NCBI RefSeq assembly: GCF_040327995.1
Contig: NZ_JBEPIJ010000023.1
Span: 1-36,360 of the forward strand
Direction: 5' to 3'
Source: Solimonas thermocellulolyticum
Lineage (GTDB): Bacteria; Pseudomonadota; Gammaproteobacteria; Nevskiales; Nevskiaceae
Length of the DNA stretch: 36,360 nucleotides
The first letter of the stretch is position 1; each line of letters begins with the position of its first letter. The notes below the pieces were generated by a model. The model worked only from the letters and a program-made list of their open reading frames with translations. It ran no database searches and was not told where the DNA came from. Both the position numbers and the translations under genes were made by a program. This document shows positions 8,090-15,078 of the stretch, piece after piece.

Positions 8090-8294
8090 CTCGCCGGACG
8101 GTCGTTGCCGGCGGCGGCGCTTACCAGGCCCGCGCGGGTCCATCGCGGGTGGTGGGCGCCGCGGTGCGTGGGCCATGCTGGGCGGCGCGCGGTCACCGGG
8201 ATGCCGAGCTCGGTCAGGCCGATGCTGGCGGCGCTGCGCATTCGCGCCGGCTGGCGCAGAATCAGGGCTCCTCGATTCCCACGCACATCACGCC

Positions 8295-9176
8295 ATGACC
8301 TACGACACCCTGGCCTGGACCGTCGCCGACGGCATCCTCACCCTCACGCTGAACCGTCCCGATCGGCTCAATTCGTTCACGGTCGAGATGGCGGACGAGT
8401 TGGAATCCGCGTTCAAGCGTGCGAGCGACGATCCGGCGGTGCGCGCGATCGTCGTCACCGGCGCCGGTCGCGCGTTCTGCGCTGGCATGGATCTGACGCG
8501 GCCGGGAAATGTCTTCGGTCTCGACGAAAGCCTGCGACCGACGCTGCAGGACATGACCGAGCGGCTCGACGATCCGGCGATCGCACGTGGCCTACGCGAC
8601 ACCGGCGGCCGCGTCACACTGTCGATCTACAATTGCGCCAAGCCGGTGATCGCCGCCATCAACGGTCCGGCCGTGGGCATCGGCGCGACGATGACGCTGG
8701 CGATGGACGTACGTCTGGCATCCGAGAAGGCGCGCATCGGCTTCGTCTTCGGCAGGCTGGGCATCGTGCCCGAAGCCTGTTCGAGCTGGTTTCTGCCACG
8801 CATCGTCGGTATCTCGCAGGCGCTCGAATGGTGCTACAGCGCCGACATCCTCGACGCCGAGGAAGCCAGGCGCGGCGGTCTGGTCAAGGCCGTGCTGCCG
8901 CCGGACGAGCTGCTGCCGGCGGCCTACGCGCTCGCACGCCGCTTCGTCGACAACCGCTCGCCGGTCGCGATCGCCCTGACACGGCAGATGCTGTATCGAA
9001 ACGCCGCACAGCCCCATCCGATCGAGGCGCACCGGATCGATTCGCTCGCGATGTTCCACACCAGCCTCAAGGACGGCAAAGAGGGCGTCGCCGCCTTCCT
9101 CGAAAAGCGCACGCCCAACTTCACCGCGCGGGTGCCGGACGACCTGCCGCCTTTCTACCCGGACTGGGCAAAGTAG
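8295..9176 (+). CDS. Crotonase-fold enoyl-CoA hydratase/isomerase family protein
   Basis: This 293-residue crotonase-superfamily protein acts on acyl-CoA thioesters. The N-terminal LNRPDRLNSFTVEMADEL block and the oxyanion-hole segments (AFCAGMDLT; NGPAVGIGATM) are present. Aligned with rat mitochondrial hydratase, however, neither catalytic glutamate is kept: the Gly-Gly-Gly-Cys-Glu position is Thr, and the Gly-Gln-Pro-Glu position is Phe. Instead there is a Glu in LGIVPEACSSWFLP, the place used by delta3,delta2-enoyl-CoA isomerases such as ECI2 (SPEGCSS). An isomerase or another reaction is therefore more likely than hydration. ATG 8295 is the family-consistent start. The 205-base gap upstream holds no gene I can support. 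The MAPEG gene begins 77 bases after its stop. Confidence 0.88.
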   Translation: MTYDTLAWTVADGILTLTLNRPDRLNSFTVEMADELESAFKRASDDPAVRAIVVTGAGRAFCAGMDLTRPGNVFGLDESLRPTLQDMTERLDDPAIARGLRDTGGRVTLSIYNCAKPVIAAINGPAVGIGATMTLAMDVRLASEKARIGFVFGRLGIVPEACSSWFLPRIVGISQALEWCYSADILDAEEARRGGLVKAVLPPDELLPAAYALARRFVDNRSPVAIALTRQMLYRNAAQPHPIEAHRIDSLAMFHTSLKDGKEGVAAFLEKRTPNFTARVPDDLPPFYPDWAK

Positions 9177-9253
9177 TCCGGCGATCCGAAAACGGGTGTT
9201 GCCATCGCGTCGCGAGCGGCCGATGACCCGGGCTTCTCGACGCGACCTGGGAG

Positions 9254-9679
9254 ATGACGATGTCGACCGTGATGCTGCAGCCCGTGGTCGCGCTGGTGCT
9301 GTGGACCTTCGTCATGTGGCTGTGGATGTATGTGACGCGGATTCCGGCGATCCAGCGCATGAACCTGAAGCTCGATCCACAGGTGCCGCCGCGGGAGCTG
9401 ATGAACCAGTTGCCCGCGCGCGTGCGCTGGAAGGCCGACAACTACAATCACCTGTTCGAGATGCCGACGCTGTTCTACGCCGTGGCGCTGTCGCTGGCGC
9501 TGCTCGGCGACGCGACCAGCGGCTCGGTGATCCTCGCCTGGGCCTATGTCGGCTTACGCGTGGTGCACAGCGTGTTCCAGGCCACGGTCAACAAGATCGA
9601 GGTGCGCTTTGCCTTGTTCGCGCTGTCGTCGCTGCTGCTGCTGGCGCTGACGGTGCGTGCGGCGATGGCGGTGTTCTGA
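9254..9679 (+). CDS. MAPEG family membrane protein
   Basis: This 141-residue integral membrane protein has four predicted helices, the first at about residues 8-29 and the last three in the C-terminal half. The loop between helices 1 and 2 carries RIPAIQRMNLKLDP, then VRWKADNYNHLFEMPTLFYAVAL with the E-x-x-x-x-F-Y pattern, and later a V-H-S-V segment, all typical of the MAPEG superfamily (microsomal glutathione-S-transferase relatives). ATG 9260 has better spacing to GGGAG at 9249-9253 and is a good alternative start. Bacterial members of this class are mostly uncharacterised, so detoxification is only suggested by the family. It faces the minus-strand hydrolase gene tail to tail, with nine bases between. 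Confidence 0.85.
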   Translation: MTMSTVMLQPVVALVLWTFVMWLWMYVTRIPAIQRMNLKLDPQVPPRELMNQLPARVRWKADNYNHLFEMPTLFYAVALSLALLGDATSGSVILAWAYVGLRVVHSVFQATVNKIEVRFALFALSSLLLLALTVRAAMAVF

Positions 9680-9688
9680 AGCCCCCGC

Positions 9689-10705
9689 TCACCGCGACCC
9701 GGGCGCCGGCAGCTTCGGATCGAAGATCCGCCGCCCGAGCCAGGCCACACCCTCGCCAGTCGGCGGCCGCCAGCGCTGCGGCTCGGGTGGCAGCGCGTGC
9801 AGCGTATCGTCGGTGTCGCGGCGCGCGACGGCAAAGGTGAAGAAAAAGTACGGCGCCTGGCCCATGCGCAGGTCGCTGATCAGCACCTTACCCTCCCGCT
9901 CCTGCATCGCGAAGAAGCCGTGGCTGAACGCAGCGATGCGCGCGACCGGCTCGTGGTCCTTGAGCGCTTCGTACAGATCCGGGCGGCGTTCGTGGCGGGT
10001 GAAGCCGATGGGTGCGTCGCCATCGAAGATCGAGCGGAAGCCTTCGAAGTAGGCGTCCGGCGTCACGGCGACGATGCGCCACAGCAGGCTGTTGAACGGC
10101 GTGGGCGTCGCCAAAATGCGCTCGACCGGCACGCCCTCGGCGCGCAACTGCCGCGCCGCCGTCTCGCGCACCTGCTGTTGCCAAAGCACGCCCCAGGCCA
10201 GATAAGCGCAGCTCAGCGCGATGCCGGCGAGGTTCCAGCGTAGCCCGCGGTCGTCCTGCAAGCGTAGCGCGGCGATCACGCCGAGGATCGGCGGCAACGT
10301 ATAGAGCGGGTCGATGATGAAGATGCTGCCGACGCCGTAGGGGTGATTCGTGAACGGCAGTCCGAGCTGGGTGCCGTAGATCGTCATCACGTCGAGCAAG
10401 GGATGCGTGACCAGCACCAGCGTCACCGCCAGCCACCAGCGCCTGAACAGACGCGCTTCGTCGTGCACGAAGGCGATCAGCGCGGCGATCAGCGGCGCGA
10501 CCAGCACGAGATAAAACGGCGCATGCGTTTGCGCGCGGTGCAACACCATGTTGCGCACCGCATCGCCGTGGTCGATCAGCGCATCGAGATCGGGCAGAGT
10601 GCCCAAGACCGCGCCCCACAGCGCGGCGCGGCCGAACGGCGTGCGGCGGCCCATCACGGCGACGCCGACGGCGGCGCCGAGTGCGATCTGCGAGACGGAA
10701 TCCAT
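9689..10705 (-). CDS. YdjM-like membrane-bound metal-dependent hydrolase (DUF457 family)
   Basis: This 338-residue inner-membrane protein starts MDSVSQIALGAAVGVAVMG, the typical beginning of the LexA-regulated YdjM/DUF457 family. Putative metal ligands are in TLPDLDALIDHGD, HRAQTHAPF and HPLLDVMT, the conserved His/Asp blocks of the N-terminal membrane domain. About six hydrophobic segments cover the first 190 residues; the C-terminal 150 residues are soluble and rich in charged residues. ATG 10705 is the start, and the gene lies 41 bases downstream of arsC, so it is probably the last gene of the ars operon. The family is annotated as a hydrolase from metal-site conservation, with no established substrate. 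A link with arsenic is inference from position only. Confidence 0.85.
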   Translation of the reverse strand: MDSVSQIALGAAVGVAVMGRRTPFGRAALWGAVLGTLPDLDALIDHGDAVRNMVLHRAQTHAPFYLVLVAPLIAALIAFVHDEARLFRRWWLAVTLVLVTHPLLDVMTIYGTQLGLPFTNHPYGVGSIFIIDPLYTLPPILGVIAALRLQDDRGLRWNLAGIALSCAYLAWGVLWQQQVRETAARQLRAEGVPVERILATPTPFNSLLWRIVAVTPDAYFEGFRSIFDGDAPIGFTRHERRPDLYEALKDHEPVARIAAFSHGFFAMQEREGKVLISDLRMGQAPYFFFTFAVARRDTDDTLHALPPEPQRWRPPTGEGVAWLGRRIFDPKLPAPGSR

Positions 10706-10746
10706 GGGCGCAGAGCCTAGCCGCAAACGTCGGCGCGGCGAAAGGC

Positions 10747-11163
10747 TCAGCCGTCGACGAAGGCTTGGAGCGTCTGCAGCCGTGCGTCGATCGCATCGCG
10801 GGCGTCGCGGAAGGCCTGCAGCGCCGCATCGCGGTCGGCCTGCGCGTCGACCGCGGCCGGGTCCGCAATCGGCCAGTGCAGCCGCTGCACGTTGCCTGGC
10901 AGGACCGGGCATACCTCGTCCGCACACAGCGTGATCACCAGGTCGAAGCGCGCGGCATCGAGCGTGTCCACCGACTTGGAGTGATGGCCGCGGATGTCGA
11001 TGCCGATCTCCTGCATGACTTCGATGGCCAGGGGGTTCACGCGCGAGGGCTGAGAGCCGGCGCTGGCGATCTCGGCGCGATCGCCGAAGCGGTGACGGGC
11101 CAGGCCCTCGGCCATCTGGCTGCGCGCGGAATTGGCGACGCACAAAAAGAGGATCTTTTTCAT
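10747..11163 (-). CDS. arsC: Arsenate reductase, low-molecular-weight phosphatase type
   Basis: This cytosolic enzyme reduces arsenate to arsenite for export. The 138-residue protein has the LMW-PTP P-loop C-V-A-N-S-A-R-S (Cys8 to Arg14, CX5R) at the N-terminus. The downstream cysteines Cys80 and Cys85 (TLCADEVCPVLPG) match the position of the redox pair in thioredoxin-coupled enzymes of the pI258 type, but only four residues separate them, against six in pI258 ArsC. HWPIADPA provides the general-acid Asp region. The gene sits after acr3 in the arsR-acr3-arsC order, but 201 bases separate it from acr3. Thioredoxin rather than glutaredoxin coupling is inferred from the phosphatase-type fold. 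Confidence 0.93.
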   Translation of the reverse strand: MKKILFLCVANSARSQMAEGLARHRFGDRAEIASAGSQPSRVNPLAIEVMQEIGIDIRGHHSKSVDTLDAARFDLVITLCADEVCPVLPGNVQRLHWPIADPAAVDAQADRDAALQAFRDARDAIDARLQTLQAFVDG

Positions 11164-11364
11164 GGGCGAGCAAAGATGGTGAGCGCGCTTTCCGCTGGTT
11201 GAGGTTCGCTGGGGTGTTCGCTGGGTTGTTCGACCGGTGCGGCCAAGGGCGCGATCGCCTGTGCCTTCACCTCCAGCCTGCGTGCGTCTTGGGCATACGG
11301 CCGATGCGGCGGTGGACGTCGATCGTGGGCCGGGCGTTGACGGCGCTTGCGTGCGGGCCATGGG

Positions 11365-12396
11365 TCACGCGCGGAGTCCTCGTTCGTACCAGGCCTGCGA
11401 GCGGTTGACGATCCAGACCACGGAGAGCATCACCGGCACCTCGACGAGCACGCCGACGACGGTGGCCAAGGCCGCGCCGGACTGCAGGCCGAACAGGCTG
11501 ATGGCGGCGGCGACGGCCAGCTCGAAGAAATTGCTCGCGCCGATCAGCGCCGACGGGCCGGCGACGCAGTGCGCCTCGCCGCTCGCGCGGTTCAGCAGAT
11601 AGGCGAGGCCGGCGTTGAAGTAGACCTGGATCAGGATCGGCACCGCGAGCAGGGCGATGATCAGCGGCTGCGCGAGGATGCGCTCGCCCTGGAAGCCGAA
11701 CAGCAGCACCAGCGTCGCCAGAAGCGCGCTCATCGACAACGGCTGCAGGCGCGCGAGCAGCTTCGCCAGCGCAGCCTCGCCGCCGGCGGCGAGCACCGCG
11801 CGCCGCAGCAGTTGCGCGACGATCACCGGCACGACGATGTACAGCCCCACCGACAGCAGCAGCGTGTTCCAGGGCACGACGATCGCCGACAGGCCGAGCA
11901 GCAGGCCGACGATGGGCGCGAAGGCAACGAGCATGATCGCGTCGTTGAGGGCGACCTGACTCAGCGTGAAATGCGGCTCGCCGCGCGTCAGGTGGCTCCA
12001 GACGAAGACCATCGCCGTGCACGGTGCCGCGGCGAGCAGGATCAGGCCGGCGATGTACGACTCGATCTGGTCGGCCGGAAGCCACGGGCGGAACAGATGG
12101 CCGATGAACAGCCAGCCGAGCAACGCCATAGAGAACGGCTTGACCGTCCAGTTCACGAACAGGGTCACGCCGATGCCGCGCCAGTGGCGACCGACCTCGC
12201 GCAGCGCGGCGAAGTCGATCTTCACCAGCATCGGCACGATCATCAGCCACACCAGCACCGCGACCGGCAGGTTCACCTGCGCGATCTCGGCGTCGCCGAT
12301 GGCGCCGAACGCGCCGGGGAACAGATGGCCCAGCGCGATACCGACGACGATGCAGGCGGCGACCAACAGGCTCAGGTAGCGCTCGAAGACGCTCAT
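11365..12396 (-). CDS. acr3: Arsenite efflux permease, ACR3 family
   Basis: This inner-membrane arsenite exporter, 343 residues with about ten hydrophobic segments, belongs to the BART superfamily. The family hallmark is the LLAAAPCTAMVFVWSHLT segment, whose Cys in the fourth helix is required for transport in characterised ACR3 proteins. NDAIMLVAFAP and GPSALIGASNFFELAVA are further conserved blocks, the latter with the essential Asn-Phe-Phe-Glu. The start ATG overlaps the arsR stop (ATGA, 12393-12396), indicating translational coupling. This is not the unrelated ArsB (12-helix) family, although databases often use the arsB name for it. Expression should be controlled by ArsR from the same transcript. 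Confidence 0.95.
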   Translation of the reverse strand: MSVFERYLSLLVAACIVVGIALGHLFPGAFGAIGDAEIAQVNLPVAVLVWLMIVPMLVKIDFAALREVGRHWRGIGVTLFVNWTVKPFSMALLGWLFIGHLFRPWLPADQIESYIAGLILLAAAPCTAMVFVWSHLTRGEPHFTLSQVALNDAIMLVAFAPIVGLLLGLSAIVVPWNTLLLSVGLYIVVPVIVAQLLRRAVLAAGGEAALAKLLARLQPLSMSALLATLVLLFGFQGERILAQPLIIALLAVPILIQVYFNAGLAYLLNRASGEAHCVAGPSALIGASNFFELAVAAAISLFGLQSGAALATVVGVLVEVPVMLSVVWIVNRSQAWYERGLRA

Positions 12397-12722
12397 GCCT
12401 TTGCATCCTCGGCGGCGGCGCCGGTGATCTCGCAGCCGGCGCCGCTGCAGCAGTTCTCGCCGAGATAGGCGATCAGCGCGTTCATCGCCTTGAAGTCCGG
12501 CGCGTAGTAAATGAAGCGCCCGTCCTGGCGGGCCTTGAGCAGGCCGGACTGGGTCAGCTCTTTGAGATGGAAGGACAGCGTGGCCGGCGCGAGTTTCAGC
12601 CGCGCCTGGATGTCGCCCGCGCAAAGGCCCTCGGGGCCCTTCTGCACCAGCAGACGGAAGATCAACAGGCGGGTTTCCTGGGCGAGCGCCGACAGGCGCG
12701 CGACGGCGGTCTGTATTTTCAC
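12393..12722 (-). CDS. arsR: ArsR-type arsenic-responsive repressor
   Basis: This 109-residue ArsR/SmtB winged-helix repressor should release DNA on binding As(III). The frame is open to ATG 12776, but GTG 12722 gives the family-typical start (KIQTAVARLSALAQETRLLIFRLL) with GGA five bases upstream. The recognition helix is ATLSFHLKELTQSGLL. The classical ELCVCDL-type metal site is reduced to a single cysteine (Cys34, in LCAGDI). A C-terminal cluster Cys91, Cys92, Cys97 (CCSGAGC) is present, resembling the As(III) site of Acidithiobacillus ferrooxidans ArsR. It is first in the minus-strand ars operon and its product should bind the palindrome immediately upstream, closing an autoregulatory loop. 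Confidence 0.93.
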   Translation of the reverse strand: MKIQTAVARLSALAQETRLLIFRLLVQKGPEGLCAGDIQARLKLAPATLSFHLKELTQSGLLKARQDGRFIYYAPDFKAMNALIAYLGENCCSGAGCEITGAAAEDAKA

Positions 12723-12742
12723 ATTTCCAGTTTCATGGAAAT
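12723..12742 (-). promoter_or_regulatory. Candidate ArsR operator
   Basis: ATTTCC at 12723-12728 and GGAAAT at 12737-12742 form a perfect 6-bp inverted repeat with an 8-base spacer, directly abutting the arsR GTG start. On the minus strand TTGACG (12758-12753) lies upstream as a possible -35 element. The position and AT-rich palindromic form suit an ArsR autoregulatory site. The divergent PQQ dehydrogenase gene starts 120 bases away, so the site might also affect it. Confidence 0.45.
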
Positions 12743-12862
12743 AAAGTCCGCCGTCAATCGGCAACGGATACTGCATTCGGCTGAAGGTGACTCCCCGCTT
12801 TCGCCCGACAATGGCGCTCGATTGAGCCCCGCGCCTTTTCGCGGATGGCCGAGGGGGAGACG

Positions 12863-14995
12863 ATGAAGCACCTGATCCGCAGCGCTGCGCTGCTGCTCGC
12901 CGCCAGCAGCGCCGTCGCCAGAGTCGACAACGCCGCGCTGTCCGACGACGCCGACGGCCGCGATTGGCCGGCCTGGGGCCGCTCCTTCAGCGAACAGCGC
13001 TACAGCCCGCTGGACCAGATCAACACCGGCAACGTCGCGCGGCTGGGCTTGGCCTGGTCGCTGGAGCTCGACGAGGTGTGGAATGTCTCCAGCCAGCCGC
13101 TCGCGATCGACGGTGTGATCTACACCGCCGTGGGCTACAGCCGCGTCTACGCGATCGACGCCAAGAGCGGTGCCGTGCTCTGGCAGTACGATCCCAAGGT
13201 CGATGCCCGCAAGATGCGCATGGCCTGGGGTTCGCGCGGCCTTGCGTTCTGGAACGGTAAGGTCATCGCCGGCGTGCAGGACGGCCGCCTGTTCGCGCTC
13301 GACGCGAAAACCGGCGAGAAGCTCTGGGAGGTGCTCACCACCCGGCCGGGCGATAACCGCTACATCACCGGCGCGCCGCGCGTCTGGGGCGGCAAAGACG
13401 GCCGTGGCCGCGTGATCATCGGCCACGGTGGCGCCGACTTCGGCCACGTGCGCGGCTACGTCACCACCTATGACGCCGATACCGGCGAGCAGCTCTGGCG
13501 CTGGTACACCGTGCCCGGCAATCCGGCCGACGGCTTCGAGAACGAAGCGATGGAAATGGCCGCGAAGACCTGGAGCGGCGAGTGGTGGAAGTACGGTGGT
13601 GGCGGCACGGTCTGGAACGCGATCACCTACGACCCCGAGTACGACCGCGTCTACCTGGGCACCGGCAACGGTTCACCGTGGAACGCGCAACTGCGCAACC
13701 CGGGCGGCGGCGACAGTCTGTTCTTGTGTTCCATCGTCGCGCTCGATGCCGAAACCGGTGAATACGCCTGGCACTACCAGACCACGCCCAACGAGACCTG
13801 GGATTTCAACTCCGCCATGGACATGGTCACGGCGACCCTCGTCCTCGGGGGTAGGCCGCGCAAGGTGCTGTTGCACGCGCCGAAGAACGGCTTTTTCTAC
13901 GTGCTCGACCGCGAGGACGGGGCGCTGATCTCGGCCGAGAAGATCGGCAAGGTGACTTGGGCGGAGCGCATCGATCTGGCCACCGGGCGCCCTGTGGAAG
14001 TCCCCGGTGCGCGCTACGAGGACGGCCCGGCGCTGGTGTGGCCTGGCTCCGGCGGCACGCACAACTGGCATCCGATGGCGTTCAGCCCGGACACGGGCCT
14101 GGTCTACATCCCGGCGCGCGAAATGCCCGGCGTCTACGACGGTGAGGGGCGCAAGGCCGGGCAGTGGACGATGACGCCGGATGACGTCCTGGGGCTCAAG
14201 GGCTTCTTCGACGACATCCCCAAGAACGCGGGCAGTACCTCGCTGCTGGCCTGGAACCCGGTCACGCAGACCCAGGCCTGGCGCAAGCCCACACCGGGCG
14301 CAACGGCCGGCGGCGTCATCGTCACGCGCGGCGGACTCGTGTTCCAGGGTCTTGCCGATGGGCGCTTCGTCGCCACCGATGCCAGGACCGGCGCCGAGGT
14401 CTGGAGCCATCCGATGGGCGTCGGCACGCAGGCGCCGCCGCTGACCTACGAGGTCGATGGTGTGCAGTACGTCGCCGTACTGGCCGGCTGGGGCGGCGCG
14501 CCCTCGCTGCTCGGTTCACTGTCGGCGCAGCATGGCTGGGTCGGCCGCCAGTATCCGCGGCGCCTGCTCGCGTTCGCCCTCGACGGCAAGGCCAGGCTGC
14601 CGGACTCGCCGCCGCCGGTGGACAAGGTCGAGCCGATCGACGACCCCGCATTCGTCGTCGACGCGGCGAAGGCCGCGAGCGGGCAACGCATCTACGCACG
14701 CCAGTGCACGATCTGCCACGGCACCGCCGTGATCGCCGGCGGCTACGCGCCGGATCTGCGCGCCTCACCGGTGCCGCTGTCGGCCGAGGCCTTCAACGCC
14801 ATCGTGCGCGACGGCGCGCTGATGTCGCGCGGCATGCCGCCGTTTGCCGAATTCAGCGACGCCGATCTGGACGCGCTGCGCCACTACATCCGTCAGCGCG
14901 CACGCCATGAGCCGTCCGTCTGGGATCAGCTCGGCCAGCTCTGGGACTTCATCAAGCTGATGGTGCGCATGGAGCTGGCCAAGCGCGGCGGCTAG
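12863..14995 (+). CDS. PQQ-dependent quinohemoprotein alcohol dehydrogenase (c-type heme)
   Basis: This periplasmic dehydrogenase is predicted to oxidise alcohols and pass electrons from PQQ to a C-terminal cytochrome c. ATG 12863 is chosen over 12845 because GAGGGGGAGA precedes it. Of 710 residues, 1-19 form a Sec signal (MKHLIRSAALLLAASSAVA). The eight-bladed PQQ propeller runs to about residue 575, with repeated tryptophan-docking motifs such as AIDAKSGAVLW and ALDAKTGEKLW. GTGNGSPWN and the active-site Asp in ETWDFN are present; an Asn two residues after that Asp, rather than Asp, argues for calcium rather than a lanthanide. The cytochrome domain has one heme site, CTICH, near residue 615. 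The vicinal Cys-Cys found in most such enzymes is absent (MRMAWGSRG in its place). The substrate is unknown. Confidence 0.92.
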   Translation: MKHLIRSAALLLAASSAVARVDNAALSDDADGRDWPAWGRSFSEQRYSPLDQINTGNVARLGLAWSLELDEVWNVSSQPLAIDGVIYTAVGYSRVYAIDAKSGAVLWQYDPKVDARKMRMAWGSRGLAFWNGKVIAGVQDGRLFALDAKTGEKLWEVLTTRPGDNRYITGAPRVWGGKDGRGRVIIGHGGADFGHVRGYVTTYDADTGEQLWRWYTVPGNPADGFENEAMEMAAKTWSGEWWKYGGGGTVWNAITYDPEYDRVYLGTGNGSPWNAQLRNPGGGDSLFLCSIVALDAETGEYAWHYQTTPNETWDFNSAMDMVTATLVLGGRPRKVLLHAPKNGFFYVLDREDGALISAEKIGKVTWAERIDLATGRPVEVPGARYEDGPALVWPGSGGTHNWHPMAFSPDTGLVYIPAREMPGVYDGEGRKAGQWTMTPDDVLGLKGFFDDIPKNAGSTSLLAWNPVTQTQAWRKPTPGATAGGVIVTRGGLVFQGLADGRFVATDARTGAEVWSHPMGVGTQAPPLTYEVDGVQYVAVLAGWGGAPSLLGSLSAQHGWVGRQYPRRLLAFALDGKARLPDSPPPVDKVEPIDDPAFVVDAAKAASGQRIYARQCTICHGTAVIAGGYAPDLRASPVPLSAEAFNAIVRDGALMSRGMPPFAEFSDADLDALRHYIRQRARHEPSVWDQLGQLWDFIKLMVRMELAKRGG

Positions 14996-15078
14996 GCGCG
15001 CCACGGCGATTCGGCCGCTGCCCGTCATCGACCGGCCCGGTCTCCCATCGAGCCTCCGCCGGCGGCTGCCCCCAGCAC

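Noticed and set aside
8090..8294. Gap between DUF3228 and crotonase genes, with short open frames on both strands
   Set aside because: No ribosome binding site, conserved motif or credible length; the frames extend from flanking genes. I see only GC-rich non-coding DNA.
11164..11364. Possible small gene between acr3 and arsC
   Set aside because: The only open frame is an upstream extension of arsC, rich in Arg, Thr and Pro and without a family match, so it is treated as non-coding.
14996..15078. Terminator between the convergent PQQ dehydrogenase and acs genes
   Set aside because: Short stems are possible (GACCG/CGGTC and CCGCCGGCGG), but none has a U-tract on either strand.
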